Virus record (IMG/VR): IMGVR_UViG_3300028925_009627
Coordinates: 1 to 21,458 of that record
From: a virus
Reading direction: 5' to 3' (one strand)
DNA: 21,458 bases
Shown here: piece by piece, positions 5,347 to 10,684 of the stretch
Numbering within the stretch: the first letter of the stretch is position 1
Layout: each line of letters opens with the position of its first letter
Notes under the pieces: model-generated
Databases searched by the model: none
What the model saw: only the letters and a program-made list of their open reading frames with translations
Told to the model about the DNA's origin: nothing
Position numbers and translations under genes: made by a program

Positions 5347-5744
5347 GGGACGGGCCAGACGTACTCCAGATCGTGGGGTTCGTCCCATCCCAGCACACCG
5401 TAGAAGTCGGGGTCTTTTCTCAGGAGGTTAGAGCGGTGGCTGGCGTGGATGTCCTCACGGCCCAGCCACTCCGGCATCACCAGACCCCCGTGCGACTCTT
5501 CCATCTTCATGGTGTTTTTGTAGCCCCGGCGGATCCACTCCTCGATGCACAAGTCTTTGTACCATCCCAGGGCTGCTTCATATCCCCGCCACATCCGCGT
5601 TGCGGGGTGGTTGGTCCAGCCTTTGGACTTGCCCGCCAGGGCATTGAGAATTTGGAACGCCTCGACGCGCTGCTTGCCGAGCCTTCGGTAGTCGAGGCTG
5701 CGGACGGATTTTCCCATGCTTGGGTAAGGTAAGAAGGTTTGCAT
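5343..5744 (-). CDS. Pyrimidine-dimer DNA glycosylase-like protein (MSMEG_6728 family)
   Basis: The 133-residue protein starts MQTFLPYPSMGKSVRSLDYR, then RLGKQRVEAFQILNAL, GWTNHPATRMWRGYEAALGW, EWIRRGYKN, PEWLGREDIHASHRSNLLRK and a DPDFYG segment. This is the characteristic pattern of the MSMEG_6728 family, annotated as pyrimidine dimer DNA glycosylase/endonuclease V, distantly related to T4 DenV. Such enzymes excise UV-induced thymine dimers, fitting a phage exposed to sunlight. The ATG at 5742-5744 was chosen because family members start M-x-T-F-L-P and GGTGGGG precedes it. The start overlaps the stop of the 32-residue membrane peptide (TAATG). Confidence 0.85.
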   Translation of the reverse strand: MQTFLPYPSMGKSVRSLDYRRLGKQRVEAFQILNALAGKSKGWTNHPATRMWRGYEAALGWYKDLCIEEWIRRGYKNTMKMEESHGGLVMPEWLGREDIHASHRSNLLRKDPDFYGVLGWDEPHDLEYVWPVP

Positions 5745-5842
5745 TATGACCCCACCGTCGCCCACAGCACCAAGGCCATGAGATAGAGGCTGCCGACCAA
5801 CGCAAAATATGCAAACGCTTGCCTGAATACATTCACTACCAC
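5744..5842 (-). CDS. 32-residue single-pass membrane peptide
   Basis: Starts at the GTG 5840-5842, which has a strong AGGAGGG upstream inside the end of the preceding gene. The product begins VVVNVFRQAFAYFALVG and continues SLYLMALVLWATVGS, so residues 10-30 form one transmembrane helix. It lies in a tight operon (stop overlapping the next ATG, TAATG) two genes before the secreted cell-wall hydrolase. A pinholin- or lysis-accessory role is conceivable from that context, but no homologue is recognised and one helix is minimal for a holin. Confidence 0.6.
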   Translation of the reverse strand: MVVNVFRQAFAYFALVGSLYLMALVLWATVGS

Positions 5843-5843
5843 G

Positions 5844-6263
5844 TCAATTGCCCTCCTGTTTGTATTCGGACATTCCAAATACGCCATTGACGATCTCGTC
5901 GTGGCGGCTCGTTTCGCCGTCAAGCGGGAGGTGCTCGGCCAGCATCGTGGCGTGAACTTCGCGGCGCGCTCTCTTGATGCTTTTGCCTTTGTAGCCATTG
6001 CAGTGGGCGTCTCCACGCATCCAGAACCTGTACTTGTAAGCCCAGAAGTAAGCCAGGCCCTCGTACGCCGTCGTGCCGACACGACCTCCGTCGCGCAGGA
6101 GGTCGATCATTATTTCCGCGTGATCCGCAAAGTCTATGACGCTCGACTTCGTAATTGCTACGGAATTTGTTTTGAAGAAGTTGACGCCGTAATTTGCTTC
6201 GCGGGCCGTGTAGCCCTTTCCGCAAAGAACGGCACTAACTGCAATCGATAGGGGACTGTTCAT
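5844..6263 (-). CDS. Hypothetical phage protein, 139 aa
   Basis: Begins MNSPLSIAVSAVLCGKGYTA, contains an aromatic-rich segment (YEGLAYFWAYKYRFWMRGDA) and a basic patch (YKGKSIKRARREVHATMLAE), and ends SEYKQEGN. A good ribosome binding site (AAGGAG) precedes the ATG, which overlaps the TGA of the upstream 55-residue gene (ATGA). The basic patch might contact nucleic acid. No family is recognised. Confidence 0.65.
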   Translation of the reverse strand: MNSPLSIAVSAVLCGKGYTAREANYGVNFFKTNSVAITKSSVIDFADHAEIMIDLLRDGGRVGTTAYEGLAYFWAYKYRFWMRGDAHCNGYKGKSIKRARREVHATMLAEHLPLDGETSRHDEIVNGVFGMSEYKQEGN

Positions 6264-6427
6264 TTCATCTCCTTGTCAGGCATTGGGTAATAGTAGAGTG
6301 CGTAGCAAACCTGGGCTCGCCTCAGGTCGTATGCCGCCATGAGTTCGGTAACCGTCATGGTCTTCTTTGCGGCTTGGATAGCGACAACCTCTTCCAAGGT
6401 CCAAGCCTTCTTTGGTCCAAGTGCCAT
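6260..6427 (-). CDS. Small HTH-like protein, 55 aa
   Basis: Begins MALGPKKAWTLEEVVAIQAA, then MTVTELMAAYDLRRAQVCYA and a tyrosine-rich LYYYP. The stretch V-T-E-L-M-A-A-Y-D-L-R-R-A-Q-V-x-x-A-L-x-Y-Y resembles the HTH core of DUF433-type antitoxin-like domains or other small HTH proteins, so DNA binding is plausible. It lies between the 78-residue gene (two bases between stop and start) and the 139-residue gene, which it overlaps by ATGA. Its length is close to the minimum for an HTH fold. Confidence 0.6.
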   Translation of the reverse strand: MALGPKKAWTLEEVVAIQAAKKTMTVTELMAAYDLRRAQVCYALYYYPMPDKEMK

Positions 6428-6429
6428 GC

Positions 6430-6666
6430 TCAGTTTTCCAACGCGCGGATTGTGGGGTTTAGTTCGTCAACCAGCATGACGTCGAGCGCCTCGCCGTGAA
6501 GAATTTTGCACGCGCTGGTCGCCTTGTACCCCATGATCGTTTGCATGGGGTGGCTCAACTCGCGCATCAGGTCCTCGGCCATGTCGCGTACTTTGATGAG
6601 GTGGTCGAGGTCCTCGGCCATGTCGCGACGTTCGTCGGCGACGGTGTAGTCCGGTGCGGGCCTCAC
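6430..6666 (-). CDS. Small coiled-coil protein with duplicated RDMAEDL segment
   Basis: A 78-residue protein from a GTG start that overlaps the upstream TGA (GTGA). It reads VRPAPDYTVADERRDMAEDL, then DHLIKV, then again RDMAEDLMREL. The repeat is 13 residues apart and matches a near-perfect 20-base direct repeat in the DNA, which suggests recent internal duplication. The helix-rich, acidic composition predicts a coiled coil. The remainder (HPMQTIMGYKATSACKILHG) shows no known motif. Function unknown. Confidence 0.6.
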   Translation of the reverse strand: MRPAPDYTVADERRDMAEDLDHLIKVRDMAEDLMRELSHPMQTIMGYKATSACKILHGEALDVMLVDELNPTIRALEN

Positions 6667-6854
6667 GAGGACAGCCTCTTGCGTTTGACGCGGAGGGCTG
6701 CCGCGTGGGCCTCCCAGATGTCACTGAACCGTGGGTCGTGAGCCGCGTCTCGTGCGCGCTCGCAATTTCTAATTAGTGCGGATAGCGACCACGCCGTGTG
6801 GGTCGCCCCCGTATATTGGATAGGTTCGTCATTACGCTGTTCTGTTTGGAACAC
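6663..6854 (-). CDS. Small hypothetical protein, first gene of the leftward operon
   Basis: 63 residues from GTG at 6852-6854, which follows GGGAGAG by five or six bases. It begins (V)FQTEQRNDEPIQYTGATHT, continues as a helical segment (AWSLSALIRNCERARDAAHD), and ends in a basic tail (ALRVKRKRLSS). Its leader carries the candidate promoter 6897-6925 and shares two elements with the leader of the left-edge gene. It overlaps the next gene by GTGA. Function unknown. Confidence 0.6.
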   Translation of the reverse strand: MFQTEQRNDEPIQYTGATHTAWSLSALIRNCERARDAAHDPRFSDIWEAHAAALRVKRKRLSS

Positions 6855-6860
6855 ATTCGC

Positions 6861-6897
6861 TCTCCCGATGGTCTGCCGCTAATGCGGAATAGTCCCA
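6861..6897 (-). promoter_or_regulatory. Leader elements shared with the left-edge gene
   Basis: Two pieces recur between this leader and the one at 44-109. The first is an identical 14-mer, AGACCATCGGGAGA on the minus strand (6861-6874 and 44-57), which contains the ribosome binding site. The second is TGGGAYTRTTCCGC (6884-6897 and 96-109), 12 of 14 identical. The spacing between the pieces differs (9 versus 38 bases). They are probably shared regulatory sites. Confidence 0.5.
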
Positions 6898-6925
6898 TAT
6901 TGTTGGGGATATTAACGAATGTCAA
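6897..6925 (-). promoter_or_regulatory. Promoter for the 6854 leftward operon
   Basis: A perfect -35 box TTGACA (6920-6925) is followed after exactly 17 bases by CAATAT (6897-6902), a weak -10. The start of transcription would fall near 6890, about 35 bases before the first GTG. A weak -10 next to a strong -35 suggests activator help or repression. Confidence 0.5.
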
Positions 6926-7049
6926 GAGCGCATACTGATGCTGCGTGCAGCAAAGAGACTGGGGTCTTGAGCCTTCCCGTTATTATTGATAAATTCCGGG
7001 GGTAGTTTTTACTCTCGGTATTTCCACGAAAAGTCGAGACTATTTTTAA

Positions 7050-7280
7050 CTGACCTTATCCATTTGCATTCTGCTTTTTCTCTGCCCCGAGCTTCAGTAC
7101 GTCCGGATCTTGGAGGCGGAGCTATTTCGCAGAGCGAATATTCTGTCAACCCAAGAGCCTCCAAAGGAACCTGAAAAAGTCGAGGAGCCACGGGTGATAC
7201 CCAGGGAAAAGCCTCCCCGACCTGTCGAGCCGCTGATCCGGTATGTCTTGCCGGGGTTCAAGATGCCAGCAGGGACATAA
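7050..7280 (+). other. Rightward open frame, possible membrane-anchored Pro/Glu-rich peptide
   Basis: In frame with the TAA at 7278-7280, the reading runs LTLSICILLFLCPELQYVRI (hydrophobic segment), then LEAELFRRANILSTQEPPKE, a Pro/Glu/Lys-rich stretch (PEKVEEPRVIPREKPPRPVE) and PLIRYVLPGFKMPAGT. The layout of a membrane anchor followed by a charged proline-rich arm is protein-like and recalls periplasm-spanning accessory proteins. A 9-bp hairpin starts four bases after the stop. Against it, no ATG, GTG or TTG with a ribosome binding site opens the frame, so it may be a decayed gene or chance. Confidence 0.3.
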
Positions 7281-7283
7281 GAG

Positions 7284-7322
7284 AGAAGCCCCAGCAGGCT
7301 GGGAGGCGCCGCCGGGGCTTCT
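7284..7322. terminator. Possible terminator hairpin
   Basis: AGAAGCCCC (7284-7292) pairs perfectly with GGGGCTTCT (7314-7322) around a 21-base GC-rich loop. Leftwards the stem runs into a T/C-rich tail (CTTCTCTCTTATG); rightwards there is no T-run. It lies directly after the stop of the candidate rightward frame. Confidence 0.45.
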
Positions 7323-7400
7323 ACGTCGGGGGGTCCGGTGGGGAGGACGGCCCGACACCCCAGGAGGTTCAAGTCTCAGGGGTCCGGCAAGAGTAGCACA

Positions 7401-7434
7401 AAAAAAGACGGGCTCTCGGGAGAGGCCCGTCTTT
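7401..7434. terminator. Strong bidirectional rho-independent terminator
   Basis: AAAGACGGG (7404-7412) pairs with CCCGTCTTT (7426-7434), extended by CTCT/AGAG around a CGGG loop. A run of seven A residues (T residues leftwards) lies on one side and CTTTCTTC on the other. It ends the leftward replication operon, and would also stop rightward transcription from 6926-7400. Confidence 0.9.
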
Positions 7435-7498
7435 CTTCACATCGGGAGATGTTGAACCTTGGAGGGTGGCTCGTGGGCACCCTACCACACGCTTCGAT

Positions 7499-7714
7499 CT
7501 ATTCGCCAGCCCCACGATAAAAAAGTTCTGCGTGCTCCTCGCAATATGCTCCTCGGGTGGAGAGCAAGCCGCAGCCTACCTTCTCGCACGTCTTCGACCG
7601 GGGGATACCCAAGCCGAAGTGGCTCGCCGTCATCTTTGCTCCGAAGCCCTCGTGCTTTTCGCTGGAGCCGCCACGACTTCTCGCTTGGCTCGCGCCGGGG
7701 TGAAGCTTTGCCAT
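7499..7714 (-). CDS. Small zinc-binding protein resembling the N-terminal part of HNH enzymes
   Basis: 71 residues, starting MAKLHPGASQARSRGGSSEK and containing TCEKVGCGLLSTRGAYCEEH. The C-x4-C ... Y-C-x2-H arrangement (residues about 43-61) matches the treble-clef zinc site that opens many phage HNH endonucleases, but the catalytic H-N-H part is missing, so it is a free-standing zinc module or a truncated gene. The ATG lies one base after the upstream stop (TAACATG), with AGGAGACTG upstream. It is the last gene before the bidirectional terminator. Confidence 0.7.
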   Translation of the reverse strand: MAKLHPGASQARSRGGSSEKHEGFGAKMTASHFGLGIPRSKTCEKVGCGLLSTRGAYCEEHAELFYRGAGE

Positions 7715-7715
7715 G

Positions 7716-8060
7716 TTAGGTCAGTCTCCTTATTAGGTACTCGGTCTTGCCGGTATAGCTACCATCCTCCGAGACATTCTTGCGCTGCGCGAACTCGAAC
7801 ATCGGCTTCCCGGCCTTGGGGCCTGTCGTTTGCAGCATTTTTTCCTGGGACCACGCAAGCCGTCTCGCGGCACTCGCGATCTGAGCCTTGGTCAATATGT
7901 GTTGGAGATTGTCGCGTTGGGTTGCCCGCGACAGGGGCCTTCCAAGAGAATCTCCAAGAAGTGTCTCAGTTCTGTCTGCAAAATAGTAGGCGACCCACAC
8001 TGGCGCCGAGGCAATTTCGTTTTCTATTCTCAGGATGTCAGGGTCGCCGTCCACGGTCAT
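7716..8060 (-). CDS. Hypothetical phage protein, 114 aa
   Basis: Starts at the ATG overlapping the TGA of the zinc-finger gene upstream (ATGA); a GTG 11 codons earlier has no better ribosome binding site. Reads MTVDGDPDILRIENEIASAP, VWVAYYFADRTETLL, then a helical KAQIASAARRLAWSQEKMLQ and a basic C-terminus (TEYLIRRLT). No family is recognised. The position between two zinc-binding small proteins suggests an accessory role tied to the polymerase operon. Confidence 0.65.
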   Translation of the reverse strand: MTVDGDPDILRIENEIASAPVWVAYYFADRTETLLGDSLGRPLSRATQRDNLQHILTKAQIASAARRLAWSQEKMLQTTGPKAGKPMFEFAQRKNVSEDGSYTGKTEYLIRRLT

Positions 8061-8251
8061 GGCTCCAACAACGTGTTTATGGTCCGGTGGCACGCACCAC
8101 AGCGCACCGAGGAGGGATCAGAATCATAGATGCGTCCACGGGTCAGGCCGCCGCAAAAGTCGCACTCCAGATATGTCTGGCGAAATCTCTTATAGGGGCC
8201 CTCGGGGTTTTTTTCCCTCAAGTCGTTCCAAGGGTTCTTAGCGGGAGGCAC
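8057..8251 (-). CDS. Small zinc-ribbon protein
   Basis: From GTG at 8249-8251 the protein reads VPPAKNPWNDLREKNPEGPY, then YLECDFCGGLTRGRIYD and SSVRCGACHRTINTLLEP. Two C-x2-C knuckles (CDFC and CGAC) 18 residues apart make a clear zinc ribbon, as in nucleic-acid-binding proteins. A TTG at 8293 in the same frame would add 14 residues but would overlap the upstream gene by 56 bases; the GTG overlaps by 14. Ribosome binding sites are weak for both. It overlaps the next gene by ATGA. Confidence 0.65.
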   Translation of the reverse strand: MPPAKNPWNDLREKNPEGPYKRFRQTYLECDFCGGLTRGRIYDSDPSSVRCGACHRTINTLLEP

Positions 8252-8405
8252 TTTTGGTTGTCTTTGGATCAGAGACCTCAGACATCTTTTCAAGCATGTG
8301 CGTGAATTGTCCGCTAATCGTGCGGTGTTCAGACCGCGCCAACGCCTTCAACTTATTGTAGGAAGGCACGGTTATGACAACGCTCTTCCACTTTTCGGGG
8401 TTCAT
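8238..8405 (-). CDS. Ribbon-helix-helix-like DNA-binding protein, 55 aa
   Basis: Starts at the ATG 8403-8405, preceded by GAGGAG at good distance. Reads MNPEKWKSVVITVPSYNKLK, ALARSEHRTISGQFTHMLEK, MSEV. A short beta strand (S-V-V-I-T-V-P) followed by two helices, with a turn of the type 'R-T-I-S-x-x-F-T-x-M-L-E', is the classic Arc/MetJ ribbon-helix-helix layout of phage and plasmid repressors that bind as dimers. It lies 40 bases after the DNA polymerase stop and is a candidate regulator of this operon or of the divergent promoters at 15.7 kb. Confidence 0.7.
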   Translation of the reverse strand: MNPEKWKSVVITVPSYNKLKALARSEHRTISGQFTHMLEKMSEVSDPKTTKSASR

Positions 8406-8445
8406 AATTGCAGTCTCCTCGTGGTGGACATTACAGGACTCGTCC

Positions 8446-10350
8446 CTAGTGGTCAATATCAAGTGTCGCGAGGTTCCCCCAGTTACCACCCATAGATATA
8501 TCGCTGGGAGATGGCACCTCTAGCTTTACCGCGTCCTCCATAATCGTGCAGAGGTCGCGGGCTTCCTTCTCGCTGGCAACAGAGAACGCAAGCTCGTCGT
8601 GGATTTGCAGTAGGGGTATCTTGCCCGTCTCCTCGTGGATCTTAGCCATCGCCTCCTTGGTCTGGTCCGCTGCGCTGGACTGGATCAGTCTGTTGAGCGC
8701 CTTGTATGTGTAGGCGCGTTTGATGTTGTCGCCGTATTCGATGTTGGCCTCCTCTTTGGGTAGGGCCCTGGCCGACACGAACATGTTGGGCTCCCACAGG
8801 TCGAACCGGCACTTGCGGCCGAGCAAGGAGCGGACGGCGCCACCCTTGTCCCGGTGTGACACCTTGCGCTGTACGGCGTCCATCAACTCCTTAACGAACG
8901 GGACCTCCTCGTGGTACACGCGCATAAGACGCTTGGCCTCCTGCGGCGTCACGTCCAGTTGCTCCGCGAGCCGTGTTTGCCCCATGCCGTACATGATGCC
9001 GAGGTTGATGGTCTTCGCTTGCTTGCGTGGGATGCCCGCAATGTCCGCGACCTTCTGGTGGAAGTCGGTCTTGGGGTCTGTGTTGTAGGCGTGAACGAAG
9101 GCGTCGGCACCCGTCAGGCCATTGTGCGTGAGGCTTGCGAAGTGGACCATGATGCGTGGTTCTTGCTGATCGAAATCCATAGACGCCCACTGCTCGCCTT
9201 CCTCCGGCAGGAACAGGCCGCGTATCTTTGCCGCCATCTCTGGGTTCCGGGCAGGGATTTGTTGGAGGTTGGGGTTGGAGCATGAGATGCGTCCCGTGAC
9301 TGTCCCCCCTCCCTCCGAGCGCAGTTGGTTGATGTGGCCGTGGATGCGGCCGTCCTCGGCGTAGCGGAAGATGCTCGACAGGAACGTATTGCCCAGCTTC
9401 GAGTATTCCCGCGCCATCGATATCTGTTGCGCGATGGGGTGCTCGTGTTGCGCCAGGAAGTTCTTCGTGAAGCTTGGAAGCCCCGTCGGGGTCCGGCCAT
9501 AGGTTATGTCCAGATGGTCGAACACCTTGGCGATAGACGCGGCGGCCCAAAGCTCGACCCCAAGTCCGGTCTGCTTCTTGACGTCGGCCAGGATGTCGTT
9601 GACGACAGAAAGGGTTTCCTGCTTTAGCCGCTCGGCGGCGTCTAAGTCTACTCGGACGCCCCGCCACGTCATGTCGATGCAGACGGGGAGGACGCGCGTC
9701 TCCAGGTCAAAGATTTGCCAGAGGTCTTGCTTGGTGAGTTCCATCTTGAAGATGCGCCACAGTTCCAACGTCAGGCGGGCGTCAGCCTCGGCGTACTCCC
9801 CCACAAAACAGGCGGGCAGTTTGTATAGCTCGGCCTTGGGGTCCACGCCGAAGTTCTGGGCGGCATCCCGGAGGGCGGCCTCTGACTTCATGTTCCCGGT
9901 GTAGTCGTAGCTGACTGCGTTGAGGGAAAAGCTGAACCGGTTCTCGTTAAGCAGGGGCGCTGCGAGCATGGCATCGATCAGTCGGCCGCTCAGGTCTATG
10001 CCCAGCCGCTTGAGCCAACCCACGTCGTAGGCCGCGTTGTAGAAGATCTTGTCAGAGGGGTGGCTCGCTATTTCCTTCTCGAACCAACGCATGACGATGC
10101 GCCGGTCGAGGTTTCCCCCGCCCTCGTGGGCAATGGGCAGGTAGGCGTTAAACCCGTCGTACGCGACGGCGATGCCGACGACGTCCCCATGTCCCGTGGC
10201 CCACCCAGGGCCGTGGGTCCTGAGGCGTGGGTCTTTAGTCTCTAAGTCAATCGCGATTTCTGTTATGTCGCTGGGCGTGGGGGGGAGGCTCTCAACGGGA
10301 ACCCACTCGGTCTGCACTCCCCAGACGGGCTTTTTAAGATTCTTCTTCAT
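8446..10350 (-). CDS. polA: Family A (PolA) replicative DNA polymerase with 3'-5' exonuclease
   Basis: 634 residues, starting at the ATG 10348-10350 (an ORF extension upstream is out of family and overlaps the neighbour). The 3'-5' exonuclease domain comes first: IDLET (D35, E37), YNAAYD (D109) and YAEAD (Y186, D190). The polymerase domain follows: motif A MDFDQQEPR (D392, E397), O-helix RKQAKTINLGIMYG (R442, K446, L450, Y454) and motif C QIHDE (H584, D585, E586). No 5'-3' exonuclease is present, as in most phage PolA. L450 replaces the Phe762 of E. coli Pol I. The gene overlaps the DUF6378-like gene by 17 bases. It should copy the phage genome with the primase and helicase encoded upstream. 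Confidence 0.97.
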   Translation of the reverse strand: MKKNLKKPVWGVQTEWVPVESLPPTPSDITEIAIDLETKDPRLRTHGPGWATGHGDVVGIAVAYDGFNAYLPIAHEGGGNLDRRIVMRWFEKEIASHPSDKIFYNAAYDVGWLKRLGIDLSGRLIDAMLAAPLLNENRFSFSLNAVSYDYTGNMKSEAALRDAAQNFGVDPKAELYKLPACFVGEYAEADARLTLELWRIFKMELTKQDLWQIFDLETRVLPVCIDMTWRGVRVDLDAAERLKQETLSVVNDILADVKKQTGLGVELWAAASIAKVFDHLDITYGRTPTGLPSFTKNFLAQHEHPIAQQISMAREYSKLGNTFLSSIFRYAEDGRIHGHINQLRSEGGGTVTGRISCSNPNLQQIPARNPEMAAKIRGLFLPEEGEQWASMDFDQQEPRIMVHFASLTHNGLTGADAFVHAYNTDPKTDFHQKVADIAGIPRKQAKTINLGIMYGMGQTRLAEQLDVTPQEAKRLMRVYHEEVPFVKELMDAVQRKVSHRDKGGAVRSLLGRKCRFDLWEPNMFVSARALPKEEANIEYGDNIKRAYTYKALNRLIQSSAADQTKEAMAKIHEETGKIPLLQIHDELAFSVASEKEARDLCTIMEDAVKLEVPSPSDISMGGNWGNLATLDIDH

Positions 10351-10684
10351 CACGTTTTCCCGCCTCGTTGCAACGACGCTTCTCGTTCTCGTAGTACGCG
10401 CACTCGAAGGCCACTCCGGCGTATCCGGCACCGTCCACGTAGTCGTCCGCGTTGAAGTTCCCCTGCTTGCGTCGGGCAATCTTCAGCAGTTCCATTAGAT
10501 TTGCGGCGTCTTCTGGAGTTAGGGTCACGCCGTCTTTAAGCGAGTCGTGAAGGTAGCCACTCCACAGGTGCGCGATGTTTGCGTGGTTTTCTACCGCAGG
10601 ACCGTGGGCGTCGGCTCTGTCTCCCGCGACGTATTCCGAAGCCTTGGCTAGTACTCCGCGTGCCGTAGTTATCCTTAGCGTCAT
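10334..10684 (-). CDS. DUF6378-like phage protein
   Basis: 116 residues. The ATG at 10682-10684 follows GAGAGG by nine bases and overlaps the TGA of the helicase gene (ATGA). It reads MTLRITTARGVLAKASEYVA, then HANIAHLWSGYL, TPEDAANLMELLKIARRKQG and DDYVDGAGYAGVAFEC. The order 'N-x-A-x-x-W-x-x-Y-L', 'T-P-E-D-x-x-x-L-M-x-L-L-K-x-A-R', 'D-D-x-V-D-x-A-G-Y' is that of DUF6378 proteins, widespread in phage replication modules and of unknown function. The acidic residues in helices are reminiscent of all-alpha NTP pyrophosphohydrolases (MazG-like), which is inference only. Confidence 0.8.
   Translation of the reverse strand: MTLRITTARGVLAKASEYVAGDRADAHGPAVENHANIAHLWSGYLHDSLKDGVTLTPEDAANLMELLKIARRKQGNFNADDYVDGAGYAGVAFECAYYENEKRRCNEAGKRDEEES

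Larger units (their letters stand above)
6926..7400. other. Region without a confident gene
   Basis: Holds a short hairpin (TGCTG-CGTG-CAGCA, near 6938-6952), a rightward open frame from 7050 to 7280 without a canonical start, a competing leftward frame (7094-7372, TTG start) without a ribosome binding site, and a large hairpin at 7284-7322. Neither frame can be assigned with confidence. Confidence 0.4.

Noticed and set aside
7094-7372. 92-codon leftward frame in the gap region
   Set aside because: TTG start without a ribosome binding site, crosses the hairpin at 7284-7322, and lies downstream of the bidirectional terminator without a promoter of its own.
7466-8305. 279-codon rightward open frame
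   Set aside because: It lies opposite three short leftward genes with zinc motifs and consecutive start-stop overlaps. Its translation is Arg/Ser-rich without domains, and no ribosome binding site is visible.
8891-9667. 258-codon leftward frame inside the polymerase gene
   Set aside because: Shadow frame of PolA; the Arg/Gly-rich translation has no motif, while the PolA frame carries every catalytic motif.
10351-10479. 43-codon N-terminal extension of the DNA polymerase
   Set aside because: The extension lies within the DUF6378-like gene, is Thr/Arg-rich and unlike PolA; the ATG at 10350 gives a normal family start.
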